NCBI RefSeq assembly: GCF_023074075.1 | Contig: NZ_JADPKT010000073.1 | Span: 124,001 to 188,000 of the forward strand | Direction: 5' to 3' | Source: Bradyrhizobium sp. 138 | Lineage (GTDB): Bacteria > Pseudomonadota > Alphaproteobacteria > Rhizobiales > Xanthobacteraceae | DNA length: 64,000 nt | In this document: positions 43,277-51,977 of the stretch, piece after piece | Position numbering within the stretch: the first letter of the stretch is position 1 | Layout: each line of letters opens with the position of its first letter | Translations under genes and position numbers: made by a program | Notes under the pieces: generated by a model | What the model saw: only the letters and a program-made list of their open reading frames with translations | The model's database searches: none | What the model was told of the DNA's origin: nothing

Positions 43277-44254
43277 ATGAATCGCCGCCAGTTTCTCGCC
43301 TCGAGTACCGCCCTGTTCGTGGCCCGCCCAAGTTTTGCCCAGGAGGGCCCGTTCCGGACGAAATACTTCCGGATCAGTGCCGGCATCGGCCTGCACGATC
43401 TCGCGCCCGCCCCTGACGGTTCGGTCTGGTTCACGGCGCAGGGCAAGGGCCTGCTCGGCAGACTCGATCCCCGGGATGGCCGTTTCAAGACCGTCAACCT
43501 CGGTCAGGGCGCCGCTCCGCATGGCGTGACCATCGGCCCCGACGGCGCGCCCTGGATCACCGAGGGCGGCCAGAATGCGATCGCGCGGGTCGATCCCGGC
43601 GATCTCAAGGTGACCCTGTTCCGCCTGCCGGAAAAGTTCGCCTCCGCCAATCTCAACACCGGTGTGTTCGACAAGGACGGCACTTATTGGTTCACCGGCC
43701 AGTCCGGCTATTACGGCCGCCTCGCGCCGAACTCCGGCGACATGAACGTGTTCAGGGCGCCGAAGGGCGTCGGTCCCTACGGCATCACTGTCACCCCCAA
43801 GGGCGATGTCTGGTACGCCTCGCTCGCCGGCAGCTACATCGCGAAGATTGATCGCGCGACGGGGGATGCCGCAATGGTCGATCCGCCGACGCCCGGCGCG
43901 GGCTCGCGGCGGGTCTGGTCGGATTCGAAGAGCCGGATCTGGGTCAGCGAATGGAATAGCGGCCACGTCTCGGTGCACGATCCCGCCGATGGCTCGTGGA
44001 AGACCTGGAAGCTGCCGGGCGAACGCCCGCGCGCCTATGCGGTCTTCGTCGACGACAAGGACAAGGTCTGGCTGACCGACTTCTCCGCCAATGCCATCGT
44101 GCGCTTCGACCCCGCCACCGAGCGCTTCAACGTGTTCGCCAGCGATAAAGCCAATGCCGCCGTGCGCCAGCTCGACGGCAGGCCCGGCGAGCTCTGGGGC
44201 TGCGAGTCCGGTAACGACCGGATCGTCATGATCCAGACCATCGCCGCCGGTTGA
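43277..44254 (+). CDS. Secreted beta-propeller protein (virginiamycin B lyase/streptogramin-lyase-like)
   Basis: A 325-residue protein with a twin-arginine-type signal (MNRRQFLASSTALFVAR) and repeated blades of the form PDGSVWFTAQGKGLLGRLDP, PDGAPWITEGGQNAIARVDP, PKGDVWYASLAGSYIAKIDR and KDKVWLTDFSANAIVRFDP, characteristic of the Vgb-like seven-bladed propeller. Proteins of this fold usually act as lactone hydrolases or lyases or just bind ligands, so no antibiotic-resistance role should be assumed. It is divergent from eno with 176 bases between. Confidence 0.85.
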   Translation: MNRRQFLASSTALFVARPSFAQEGPFRTKYFRISAGIGLHDLAPAPDGSVWFTAQGKGLLGRLDPRDGRFKTVNLGQGAAPHGVTIGPDGAPWITEGGQNAIARVDPGDLKVTLFRLPEKFASANLNTGVFDKDGTYWFTGQSGYYGRLAPNSGDMNVFRAPKGVGPYGITVTPKGDVWYASLAGSYIAKIDRATGDAAMVDPPTPGAGSRRVWSDSKSRIWVSEWNSGHVSVHDPADGSWKTWKLPGERPRAYAVFVDDKDKVWLTDFSANAIVRFDPATERFNVFASDKANAAVRQLDGRPGELWGCESGNDRIVMIQTIAAG

Positions 44255-44304
44255 CGACAGCGGCATTTGCGTCCATCCCGGCATTGAAACAGGATGTGAC
44301 GACG

Positions 44305-44757
44305 ATGCCGAAAAAATCCCTCCAGCTCGGCCGTGCGGTCGAGTGGCCGCATACACCGGAAGACGCTCAGCTCGACCGGGTGCCCAATCCGCAAAAGGGC
44401 ACCGACTATCTGGTGCGCTTTACCGTGCCGGAATTCACCTCGCTCTGCCCGGTCACAGGCCAGCCGGATTTCGCGCATCTGATGATCGACTATGCTCCGG
44501 GGGCGTGGCTGCTGGAGTCGAAATCGCTCAAGCTCTACATCGCGAGCTTCCGCAATCACGGCGCCTTCCACGAGGACTGCACCGTGATGATTGGCAAGCG
44601 CATCGCCAGCGAGATCAAGCCGAAATGGCTGCGCATCGGCGGCTATTGGTATCCGCGCGGCGGCATTCCGATCGACGTGTTCTGGCAGACCGGCCGCGTG
44701 CCGAAGGGCCTATGGGTGCCCGAGCAAGGCGTCGCGTCCTATCGCGGGCGCGGCTGA
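44305..44757 (+). CDS. queF: NADPH-dependent 7-cyano-7-deazaguanine reductase
   Basis: QueF reduces preQ0 to preQ1 in queuosine biosynthesis. The 150-residue protein has the active-site Cys in TSLCPVTGQPDFAHLMIDY, the QueF motif with LLESKSLKLYIASFRNHG (ESKSLK), FHEDCTVMI (second Cys/Asp site) and the C-terminal RGGIPIDVFW. Length fits the short (unimodular) QueF class. The upstream frame extends 18 codons, but MPKKSLQLGRAVEW at 44305 is the proper start. It runs 51 bases after the propeller gene and converges on the autotransporter gene. Confidence 0.95.
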   Translation: MPKKSLQLGRAVEWPHTPEDAQLDRVPNPQKGTDYLVRFTVPEFTSLCPVTGQPDFAHLMIDYAPGAWLLESKSLKLYIASFRNHGAFHEDCTVMIGKRIASEIKPKWLRIGGYWYPRGGIPIDVFWQTGRVPKGLWVPEQGVASYRGRG

Positions 44758-44774
44758 GTCGCGCATCCTGCGTC

Positions 44775-47700
44775 TCACCACGCGTACCGCACCACACCCT
44801 TGCCGGCATAGGAGCGTGTGACGTTCGAGAATTCGCCCTCGAACGTGCCGGCGGCGGACCAGCCGTTCAGCCACTTCTTTTCAACCGATCCCGTCACCAG
44901 CGCGGAATCGGCGGCCATGGCCGCGCCGTTTACGACGAAGCTGGCGCCGGGCAGCGTCTGGAACGTCGCCCCGATGGCGCGATCTGGATTGAAGTCGTGG
45001 GCCCAGGCCACCCGGCCGCGCAGCGTGACGATGCCGTCGGCCTGGGCGAAGGCCTTGTCGGTGCGCAGGCCGAGCTCGGTGCGGGTGTCGGTGACGCTCT
45101 TGGCGCCGTAGGCCAGCGCGAACTGGTTGCTACCGACGATGGCCTGCTCGGCATAGGCCGGCATATCGAAGGTCGTGAACTGAGCCGCAGCGTAAGGCGT
45201 GAGACCGACGCCTTGCGTGACGAAGCGGTAGCCGCCTTCGAGCCGGCCGGAATAGGTGTTGGCATTGAACTCGGCGCGCAGACGGTCGACGCCGGCAACG
45301 GTCACGGTGCGATCTGTGGTGATGTCCTGCCAGCCATAGGCCAGCGCGCCGGTGATGTAGGCAGGGCCGACGATGTGCCGGAAGAAAGCGCCGGCCTGGA
45401 ACAGGTCGGACCGGCCGCCGCCAAGCGCGTTCGCCACGGTGAAGTTGGTGCCGCCGCCGGCAAGCGCAAAGCCGACCAGCGTATCGCGGGAGATGCGATA
45501 ATCCGCACCGACGGCGGTGCCATAGAGATTGCTCGTGGTGGTGTTGGACCCGACGGCCGTGCTGCCGTCAGTCTGTTGCGCACCGCCGAAGCCGGCTGCC
45601 CAGACGCTCCAGCGCTGCTCGAACGACGGTGCGATCGGTGCCTTGGTGTAGATCGCAGCATATGCATCACGCTCGCTCTTGTTGCGACCGGCGTTCTTTG
45701 CCGCATAAGCCAAGCTCTCGTCGGCATAAGCGTTCGGCGTGCCGCCCGCACTGGCGGGATCGCCGCGGCCCGCGATGAACGGATCGGTCATCACGCCCAT
45801 GAACTGGTTCATGGCGTTGAAGGTCGCCTGCTGCGGCGCGCTGCCGACCTCGCCGGAGAGCTGGGTCAGGCCGGCGGGCGCAAGACCGCCGAACGCGATC
45901 GGGATGGTGCCGTTGGTGTTGAAATAGTTGATGATCGCGTTGCCGACGTTCTGTTGATTGGCGTTGAGATTGCCGGAGGGAGGCACGAAGTTCAGCGCGA
46001 GGTCCAGGTAAGCATGGGTGGCGTCGTAGCTCAGCGACGTATGGAAGCCCGACGGCAGGCCAAGATTGGTGACCGTAGGACTGAACGCGCCGGTGATGCT
46101 GGCCGCATTCAGGATCGTGTACTGCTTGGCGACGTAAGAGCCGGCCGCAAAATTTGCACTAACGGTGGCGCCGCCAAGCGATGCATTGCCGGCAACATTG
46201 GCAAAGGTAGAGGTTGTGGGATTGACGAAGACATTGAAGTACGCCCCGGGTTGCATCACGAGGCTTGCCAGCGCCATGGAGGTTCCCGGCCCACCTGGCG
46301 CACCCGGCGAGAAATAGCCTCCCGCGATCAGGGCGGCTCCGACTGCACCGTCTCCGGTCAGGTATCCATTGGTATTCACGGTGGTGAGGGCCGACGACGC
46401 CATCGACCCCGACACAACGAGCGTGCCCCCGTCAACCGTGGTGGTGCCGGTGTAACCGCTGCTATCGCCGGACAGGATCAGGGCGCCGGAACCGGTCTTC
46501 ACGAAGCTACCGGTGCCAACGATGGATCCGGCGAACAGAGACGTCGAATTGTCGCCCCCGACGGTGAAGACAAACGCGCCCGTATTCAGCTGGGTGCCCG
46601 CCACGCCGGCGAGCGAGCCGTAGGTCGCGCCGCCGGAGGTCGAGTAGACATTCGCGCCGGCAGCCGTCATGTCCACCCGCCCCGTGACGCTGCCACCATA
46701 GGTGTTCATCGAAGCGAGACTGCCGGACAGTGTCACGTTGCCGTTGATCGTCCCATATAGCTGCGTGTATCCGCCGGCGGCGTTGATCGATCCATTGATC
46801 GTCCCGGTGGGGTCGACGACGATATTGGCGCCGATAGCATTGCTGATGGTGTTTGTCGCATTCAGCGTTCCCGTGACTCCAAGATTGCCGTCGTTGGTCA
46901 CCGTCGTCGCATTGACCGTCCGGCCAGCGTCGATCCAGGTGGCGTGAATCATCGCATTGGACTGGTTGATCAGCGTCGTGACGGTGAGATCGCCACCTGA
47001 GACAAAAAGGTCGGATGTTGCACCGGTGGTCAGGGTCCCGTTGACGGTGAGCGCACCGGTCACCGTGAAGGTACCGTTTTGATGATCGACGTTGCCGTTG
47101 ATCGTGCCGGCTGCGTTCGCCGTGCCGGAATTCGTCAGTCCGCCATTGACCGTTCCGGTCGTCGTGAAGGTACCGCCGGCGGCGTTCGTCGTCCCGGCAG
47201 CCGTCGTCACCGTACCGCCGTTGGTGAAGGTGCCGGCGTTGTTGATGATGCTGACCGCGCTCAACGTCCGGCCCGCCGAGACCCGGACCGCGGTGGCGGA
47301 CGTCGAATTGTTCGTCAGCGTCGTGATGCCGGTGAAGCTGCCGAACTGCACGGCCAGGCTCGAGGTCGCGTTGTTGGTGACCGCACCGTTGGTGGTGAGA
47401 TCGTCGATCAGCGCGAAGGAGCCGCCGCCCTGGTTGGTGATGCCGTCATTGAGCACGCCCCTCGCGTTGGCCGTGCCCGAATTCGTCAGCCCGCCGTTGA
47501 CCGTGCCCGTCGTGTTGAAGGCGCCGGAATTGGTCGTGCCGCCGGTCGTCGTGATCGAGCCGTTGTTGAAGATCGTGCCACCGTTGTTGGCAATCGTGGT
47601 CACGGAGATGGCGCCGGCGGGAATGTTGGAGAAATTGCCGGTGTTGGTGATATCGCCGGTCAGGGTACCTTGATTGCTCGTGATCGCACTGTTGGTCAAC

Positions 47701-48209
47701 GACGTGTTCAGAGTGCCGCTGTTGACGAAGGTTCCGGCGGTAACACTGGTGGTGGTGAACGAGTTGGTGCCGGACAGCGTCAACCGGCTCGACCCCGCCT
47801 GCGAGATCGTAGCGCCCGTCATGTTGTTGCTGATCGAGATGAAAGTGCCGACGCCGACGGCATTGTTGGTGATGCCGGCGACAAAATTCACCGCCTGACC
47901 GCTTATCGCGTAGCCCTGGGACGTAGCGTCGAAAATCCAGGACTGGGGTGAGATGGGGCCAAGGGTAATTGTGACGGACGTCGTGCCCGTGGCGGAAAAG
48001 GTCGCTGTTTCGCCAGCGGTGTCGGGGACGGTGTTTGTCGTCCAATTGGTCGACTCGTTGTAATTGCCGTTGGCGACGCCGCCATCCTGCCAGACCTGCG
48101 CTCGCGCCAGGGACGGCAACAACGCGACCGTCGCAAGAGCTGTGCCGGCCAACAGAGACCTGATTAAGAGTGCCCTACGCGTGGGCCCTACCCCGCCTGC
48201 CCCGATCAT
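44775..48209 (-). CDS. Large autotransporter with repeat-rich passenger
   Basis: A 1144-residue type V secretion protein. It has a signal peptide (about 1-38, LLIRSLLAGTALATVALLPS), a passenger rich in Thr, Asn, Gly and Ser that forms beta-helix repeats (TVNGGLTNSGTAN, SAVSIINNAGTFTNGG), PATR-type repeat GSGALILSGDSSGYTGTTTV near residue 580, and a C-terminal translocator barrel from about residue 880 (WSVWAAGFGGAQQTDGSTAV, ending VVRYAW). A 117-residue unit is duplicated (see repeat entry). Passenger function is unknown; adhesion or surface display is typical for this architecture. It converges on queF with 17 bases between stop codons. Confidence 0.9.
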   Translation of the reverse strand: MIGAGGVGPTRRALLIRSLLAGTALATVALLPSLARAQVWQDGGVANGNYNESTNWTTNTVPDTAGETATFSATGTTSVTITLGPISPQSWIFDATSQGYAISGQAVNFVAGITNNAVGVGTFISISNNMTGATISQAGSSRLTLSGTNSFTTTSVTAGTFVNSGTLNTSLTNSAITSNQGTLTGDITNTGNFSNIPAGAISVTTIANNGGTIFNNGSITTTGGTTNSGAFNTTGTVNGGLTNSGTANARGVLNDGITNQGGGSFALIDDLTTNGAVTNNATSSLAVQFGSFTGITTLTNNSTSATAVRVSAGRTLSAVSIINNAGTFTNGGTVTTAAGTTNAAGGTFTTTGTVNGGLTNSGTANAAGTINGNVDHQNGTFTVTGALTVNGTLTTGATSDLFVSGGDLTVTTLINQSNAMIHATWIDAGRTVNATTVTNDGNLGVTGTLNATNTISNAIGANIVVDPTGTINGSINAAGGYTQLYGTINGNVTLSGSLASMNTYGGSVTGRVDMTAAGANVYSTSGGATYGSLAGVAGTQLNTGAFVFTVGGDNSTSLFAGSIVGTGSFVKTGSGALILSGDSSGYTGTTTVDGGTLVVSGSMASSALTTVNTNGYLTGDGAVGAALIAGGYFSPGAPGGPGTSMALASLVMQPGAYFNVFVNPTTSTFANVAGNASLGGATVSANFAAGSYVAKQYTILNAASITGAFSPTVTNLGLPSGFHTSLSYDATHAYLDLALNFVPPSGNLNANQQNVGNAIINYFNTNGTIPIAFGGLAPAGLTQLSGEVGSAPQQATFNAMNQFMGVMTDPFIAGRGDPASAGGTPNAYADESLAYAAKNAGRNKSERDAYAAIYTKAPIAPSFEQRWSVWAAGFGGAQQTDGSTAVGSNTTTSNLYGTAVGADYRISRDTLVGFALAGGGTNFTVANALGGGRSDLFQAGAFFRHIVGPAYITGALAYGWQDITTDRTVTVAGVDRLRAEFNANTYSGRLEGGYRFVTQGVGLTPYAAAQFTTFDMPAYAEQAIVGSNQFALAYGAKSVTDTRTELGLRTDKAFAQADGIVTLRGRVAWAHDFNPDRAIGATFQTLPGASFVVNGAAMAADSALVTGSVEKKWLNGWSAAGTFEGEFSNVTRSYAGKGVVRYAW
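47113..47526. repeat. Duplicated passenger unit within the autotransporter gene
   Basis: A 63-base segment at 47113-47175 (GCGTTCGCCGTGCC core) recurs at 47464-47526 with a few changes, 351 bases (117 codons) apart. The encoded stretch TTGTVNGGLTNSGTAN is the start of two successive 117-residue units of the passenger, near residues 229 and 346. This shows that the passenger grew by tandem duplication. Confidence 0.75.
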
Positions 48210-48420
48210 GGAAAATTCCGCTGGGCCCTACGCTGCCCTCGATTCCCAGGTACTTCAAACGGGAAATATCTAGCTGCTTCGCCACCTGCGAACCATCGAC
48301 GATCGATTGCGTAGCCGCGCCGATCGGCGATTCCACGGCGGTGTGGCTGGGCGGCAACAAAAGGTTGCACAATCCTCGGGCACCCTCCGAGCCGGGTCAA
48401 CCATGCTGCCCTCAATGCGT

Positions 48421-50337
48421 CTAATACGCGCTCAGCAGATCCACCTTTGCATTCGCCAGCACCAGCCGCCGCGCCAGGATCGCGGCGAGATTGCGCATGA
48501 TCTTCAACGCTGTTTCGGGGTGCAGGTGGCGGTAATCGGCAAAGCTGTCCAGCGGCAGTTCGAGGCAGGTGACGGGCGTGTCGGCAAAGACATCAGCGCT
48601 GCGGCTCCGCTCCAGGATCGCCATCTCGCCGAACGCCATGCCGGGACCGAGCGCAGCCAGCCGCACGCCACTCGGCAGCTTCACGCTGACCATGCCGCTC
48701 TGGAGGAAGAACAGCGAATTGGCGGGTTCGCCGGCGGCAACGATACGCTGGCCCGCCGCATAGTGCCGCGTGGTCGAGAGCTTGACGATCGCGGCGACCT
48801 CCTCCGCGTCGAGTTCGGCGAGCAGCGCCTGCTCGCCGAGATGCGTGCTCTCCTTGACGTCGGTGAAGCCGCCGAAGCGGTAGATCACCTGATCCTCGGC
48901 CCACTCGATGGCATCATCGAGCAGCGCGAAGCGCCGCAGCCGACGCGGCTCGGCCGTGCGCGCGGCGATCGCGTTCCACACCGCGGACGCCTCCTCCAAA
49001 CCCGATAGAATGGCGGTGACGCCGGCATTGCCAAGAGCGGTCAGCGTTTCGCCCAGAAGCTCCGCGCCGGCCGCGGTGATGTCGGGAACGCGTCGGAAAT
49101 CGATGATGAGCAACGGCGCGCTCGGCGGCTCGTCGCTGAGCTTTCGCGTGACGTAGTCGATGGTGCCGAAATTCATCGCGCCGACCAGCTCGAGCACGCG
49201 GATGTCGCTGTGACGCTCGTCGAGAATCTGCTGCTCCTGCGGCTGGCGGCTGCGGCGCGAGGAGATGCCGTAGACGTCGTAATCCGCGATGACGCTGGTG
49301 CGGACGTCGGCGTTGCGATTGAGCATGTGCAGGTCGAAGCGTGCCGACAGCGCCTCGCAGACCTTCAGGCCGCGCGCGCTGTTGAAATGATGGTCGAGCC
49401 GCGGCGAGAAGGTCCCGAGCCCCAGTTGCGAAGGCAACGCCGCGACGATGCCGCCGCCCACCCCGCTCTTGGCGGGAATGCCGACGCGGTAGGTCCACTC
49501 GCCGGCATAGTCGTACATGCCCGAGCTCGTCATCACCGACAGGGTGCGCGCGACGATGTGCGGCGTGATCACTTGCACGCCCGTCACCGGATTGATGCCC
49601 CGGTTGGCGAGCGTTGCCGCCATCACCGCGAGATCGCGTGCCGTCACCAAGATGGCGCATTGGCGGAAATAGACGTCGAGCACGGCGTCGACGTCATCCG
49701 GCAACACGGCGTAATTCCGCAGCAGCCAGGCAATGGCCCGGTTGCGATTGCCGGTCGCGGTCTCCGAGGCGTGCACGGCCTCGTCGACGCCGAGGTCGCG
49801 GCCGGCAAACTCGCTGAGCTTGGCGCGGACGCGTTCGAAGGCGCCCTTCCCGTCCACCTCGTAGATCAGGCCCGAGCAGGCAATCGCGCCGGCATTGACC
49901 ATCGGGTTGAAGGGGCGGTTGTCGTTGGTGAGCCGGATCGAGTTGAAAGCCTCGCCGCTCGGTTCGACCCCGATGGTGGCCGCAACACGCGCCTCACCGA
50001 CCATCTCGAGGGCCAACGCGAACACGAAGGCCTTCGAGACCGACTGGATCGTGAACGGCACCGCGCTGTCGCCGACCTCGTAGACATGGCCGTCGATGGT
50101 GACGAGGGCGATGCCGAAATGGTCAGGGTTGGCGCGCTTCAACTCAGGGATGTAGTCGGCGAGCTCTCCGGAATGATCCGCCCTGAACTTCTCATAGCAG
50201 TCGCTCAGGAAATGCCGGAGCGGTGGCCTGGTAGGATACCCGGTCGATCCAGGCGTGCCTGCCGGGCTGGGCAAACGGTTGAGCTGGGCGTCCACGGTCT
50301 CACACCTCGATTTGCCCAAATTCGAAGCAATCCCCAT
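48421..50337 (-). CDS. glsA: Glutaminase fused to STAS and cyclic-nucleotide-binding domains
   Basis: A 638-residue enzyme that should hydrolyse glutamine to glutamate and ammonia. The glutaminase domain (about 40-330) is of the serine-dependent fold, with SxxK at Ser99-Lys102 in FTIQSVSKAF, the substrate loop RLTNDNRPFNPMVNAGAI and the late Tyr/Lys-Ser-Gly region (RVGIPAKSGVGGG). Then comes a STAS domain at about 370-480 (RVLELVGAMNFGTIDYVTRK, RRVPDITAAGAELLGE) and a cNMP-binding domain at about 500-620 (GEPANSLFFLQSGMVSVKLP, GPGMAFGEMAILERSRSADV). The plain glutaminase is about 310 residues, so half of this protein is regulatory. The architecture exists in other rhizobia. Control by cAMP or cGMP is inference. 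Confidence 0.9.
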   Translation of the reverse strand: MGIASNLGKSRCETVDAQLNRLPSPAGTPGSTGYPTRPPLRHFLSDCYEKFRADHSGELADYIPELKRANPDHFGIALVTIDGHVYEVGDSAVPFTIQSVSKAFVFALALEMVGEARVAATIGVEPSGEAFNSIRLTNDNRPFNPMVNAGAIACSGLIYEVDGKGAFERVRAKLSEFAGRDLGVDEAVHASETATGNRNRAIAWLLRNYAVLPDDVDAVLDVYFRQCAILVTARDLAVMAATLANRGINPVTGVQVITPHIVARTLSVMTSSGMYDYAGEWTYRVGIPAKSGVGGGIVAALPSQLGLGTFSPRLDHHFNSARGLKVCEALSARFDLHMLNRNADVRTSVIADYDVYGISSRRSRQPQEQQILDERHSDIRVLELVGAMNFGTIDYVTRKLSDEPPSAPLLIIDFRRVPDITAAGAELLGETLTALGNAGVTAILSGLEEASAVWNAIAARTAEPRRLRRFALLDDAIEWAEDQVIYRFGGFTDVKESTHLGEQALLAELDAEEVAAIVKLSTTRHYAAGQRIVAAGEPANSLFFLQSGMVSVKLPSGVRLAALGPGMAFGEMAILERSRSADVFADTPVTCLELPLDSFADYRHLHPETALKIMRNLAAILARRLVLANAKVDLLSAY

Positions 50338-50376
50338 GCCATGTGTACGATTCCGATTGTGTGATGATGAGTGACC

Positions 50377-50454
50377 TCAGCGCGCGTCGGGCGGCGCGCG
50401 CGGCGTGAGCAAGTGGGCACAGACGAGGCCAAGCACGACCATGATCGCGGCGCG
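50377..50454 (-). pseudogene. Relic of an MFS transporter C-terminus
   Basis: Read on the minus strand, this stretch encodes AAIMVVLGLVCAHLLTPRAP followed by PDAR and a TGA stop, clearly related to the end of the intact MFS transporter further on (SAVIMVVLGVVCARLLKQRA then PADARV). No upstream transporter sequence remains: the next 40 bases are unrelated and the 50488 gene lies beyond. It is a decayed remnant of a second copy, probably from tandem duplication and deletion. Confidence 0.7.
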
Positions 50455-50487
50455 TGTGGTCGGAGTCGAAGCGAACGCAGCGACGCG

Positions 50488-50703
50488 CTATTTGGGGACG
50501 GATGATCTTTCCCAGGGACGTTTGCCGTTGGCATCTCTGTCCCATGGACGCGTGGTCGGCGCGTTCTTTTCCTCGGCAGCCGCTTTCGCGCGGTCGGCTT
50601 GCACCTGTTCGCGATCCGTCACCGGTGGCTTAGGCTGCGCAAGAGAGGTCTGCGCGGCGACTGGACCCATGGCGAGCAGCGCGGCGATCAGGAACTTTGT
50701 CAT
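50488..50703 (-). CDS. Small secreted protein, function unknown
   Basis: A 71-residue protein with a signal peptide (MTKFLIAALLAMGPVAAQTS) and a short hydrophilic mature part rich in Lys, Asp, Pro and Arg (PKPPVTDREQVQADRAKAAA to RPWERSSVPK). ATG at 50703; a longer frame adds five residues. It lies between the transporter relic and the intact transporter gene. A clean signal peptide supports it as real; no family is recognised. Confidence 0.6.
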   Translation of the reverse strand: MTKFLIAALLAMGPVAAQTSLAQPKPPVTDREQVQADRAKAAAEEKNAPTTRPWDRDANGKRPWERSSVPK

Positions 50704-50768
50704 TCCCGGCTGTAACACGCCGAAGGCAGGGCGTCCGATTTAGTTGCAGGGTTCCTGCGCGACTTTCG

Positions 50769-51977
50769 TCAGACCCGCGCGTCAGCCGGCGCGCGCTGCT
50801 TGAGCAGCCGGGCGCAGACAACGCCCAGCACCACCATGATCACTGCGCTCGCGAACAGGGTCGGCATCTTGCCGGCATGCTGAAGGCCGAAGCCGTAGGC
50901 GAGCGGTCCCACGGTCTGCCCCATGAAGAAGAAGAACGAATGCAGCGACAGCGCGGTGGCGCGTGCCTCGACCGAGAGCTCGCTGGCGAAGACCTGCAGA
51001 CAGCCATGGGCGATGTAGAAGCCCCATCCCATCACGATGAGATTCAGGGCCTGCACTTCCCAGCGCGGGCCGAAAGCCACGGCGACGAGCTGCGAGGCCA
51101 CCAGCGTCATGCCGGAGATCATCATGCCTTTCACGCCCAGCCAGGGCAGCAGGCGCGACACCGTCAGCGTGTAGAACAGCCCGCCGACCGCAAAGCCCGC
51201 GATGACCATGCCGGCGATCGAGAGCGAGGTCTGCCCGAGGTCGAACAGGAACGAGGCGATGTAGGGAAACAAGCCGAGCACGCAGCAGCCCTCGATGAAC
51301 ACGGCGGAGTAGCAGACATAGGCGTTCGGATTGGTGAAGATGGTGCGATAGCCGGCCTTCAGCGCCGACAGGCTGGTCTTTGGCGGATGCTGCACCCTGG
51401 CGCCGTGAAAGCCGGCCGCAACCGCGATCGAGGCGACGATCACGAGCGCACCGAGCACCGCCAGCACGCCGCGCCAGCCAAGGAAGTCACCGATCAACCC
51501 GGAGGCGGATGCGCCGAGCAGATTGCCGGTCATGGCGCCGGCCAGCGTCCGGCTGATCGCGACCTGGCGCTTCTCCGGCCCGACGAGATCGCTGGTCAGG
51601 CTGAGCGCCACCGGAAACACGCCGCCGGAGCCGATGCCGGCGAGGATGCGGGTCGCAAACAGAACCGAGAACGAGGATGAGAGCGCGCCCAGGATATTGG
51701 CAAGGCCGAGCAGCGCGAGACAGAAGATCATCAGCCGCGTCTTGCCAAACAGATCGGCGGCAGCGCCGACGATGGGCTGGATGATCGAAAAGGTGAAGGC
51801 GAACACCGCGGCAAAGCCGGCGGCGGTCGCGATGCTGACGCCAAAATCCTCGGCGACGTGCGGCAGCACCGGATCCAGCGCGCGCGCCGACAATGCTGCG
51901 GCAAAGCTTGCGCCTGAGATGACGTAGAGCGCTGTCGGCAAGCCGTGGTCTTGCGGCCGCGCCTCGCTCTGCTGCAT
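50769..51977 (-). CDS. MFS transporter
   Basis: A 402-residue major facilitator with twelve expected membrane helices. The loop 2-3 signature appears as GAAADLFGKTRLMI, the next helix as GLANILGALSSSFSVLFATR, and GIGSGGVFPVALSLTSDLVG (motif C-like antiporter signature region) follows. Drug:proton antiporter-type efflux is suggested by this order but the substrate is unknown. Its start codon overlaps the kdsA stop by one base (TGATG), so translation may be coupled to kdsA. A related C-terminal relic lies downstream at 50377-50454. Confidence 0.9.
   Translation of the reverse strand: MQQSEARPQDHGLPTALYVISGASFAAALSARALDPVLPHVAEDFGVSIATAAGFAAVFAFTFSIIQPIVGAAADLFGKTRLMIFCLALLGLANILGALSSSFSVLFATRILAGIGSGGVFPVALSLTSDLVGPEKRQVAISRTLAGAMTGNLLGASASGLIGDFLGWRGVLAVLGALVIVASIAVAAGFHGARVQHPPKTSLSALKAGYRTIFTNPNAYVCYSAVFIEGCCVLGLFPYIASFLFDLGQTSLSIAGMVIAGFAVGGLFYTLTVSRLLPWLGVKGMMISGMTLVASQLVAVAFGPRWEVQALNLIVMGWGFYIAHGCLQVFASELSVEARATALSLHSFFFFMGQTVGPLAYGFGLQHAGKMPTLFASAVIMVVLGVVCARLLKQRAPADARV

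Noticed and set aside
43277..44254. Antibiotic-inactivating virginiamycin lyase
   Set aside because: The propeller fold is shared by many unrelated lyases and binding proteins; no active-site residues could be confirmed, so resistance is not claimed.
44343..46760. An 805-codon plus-strand frame over queF and the autotransporter
   Set aside because: Frame overlaps two genes with strong motifs; no start signal and no recognisable domain.
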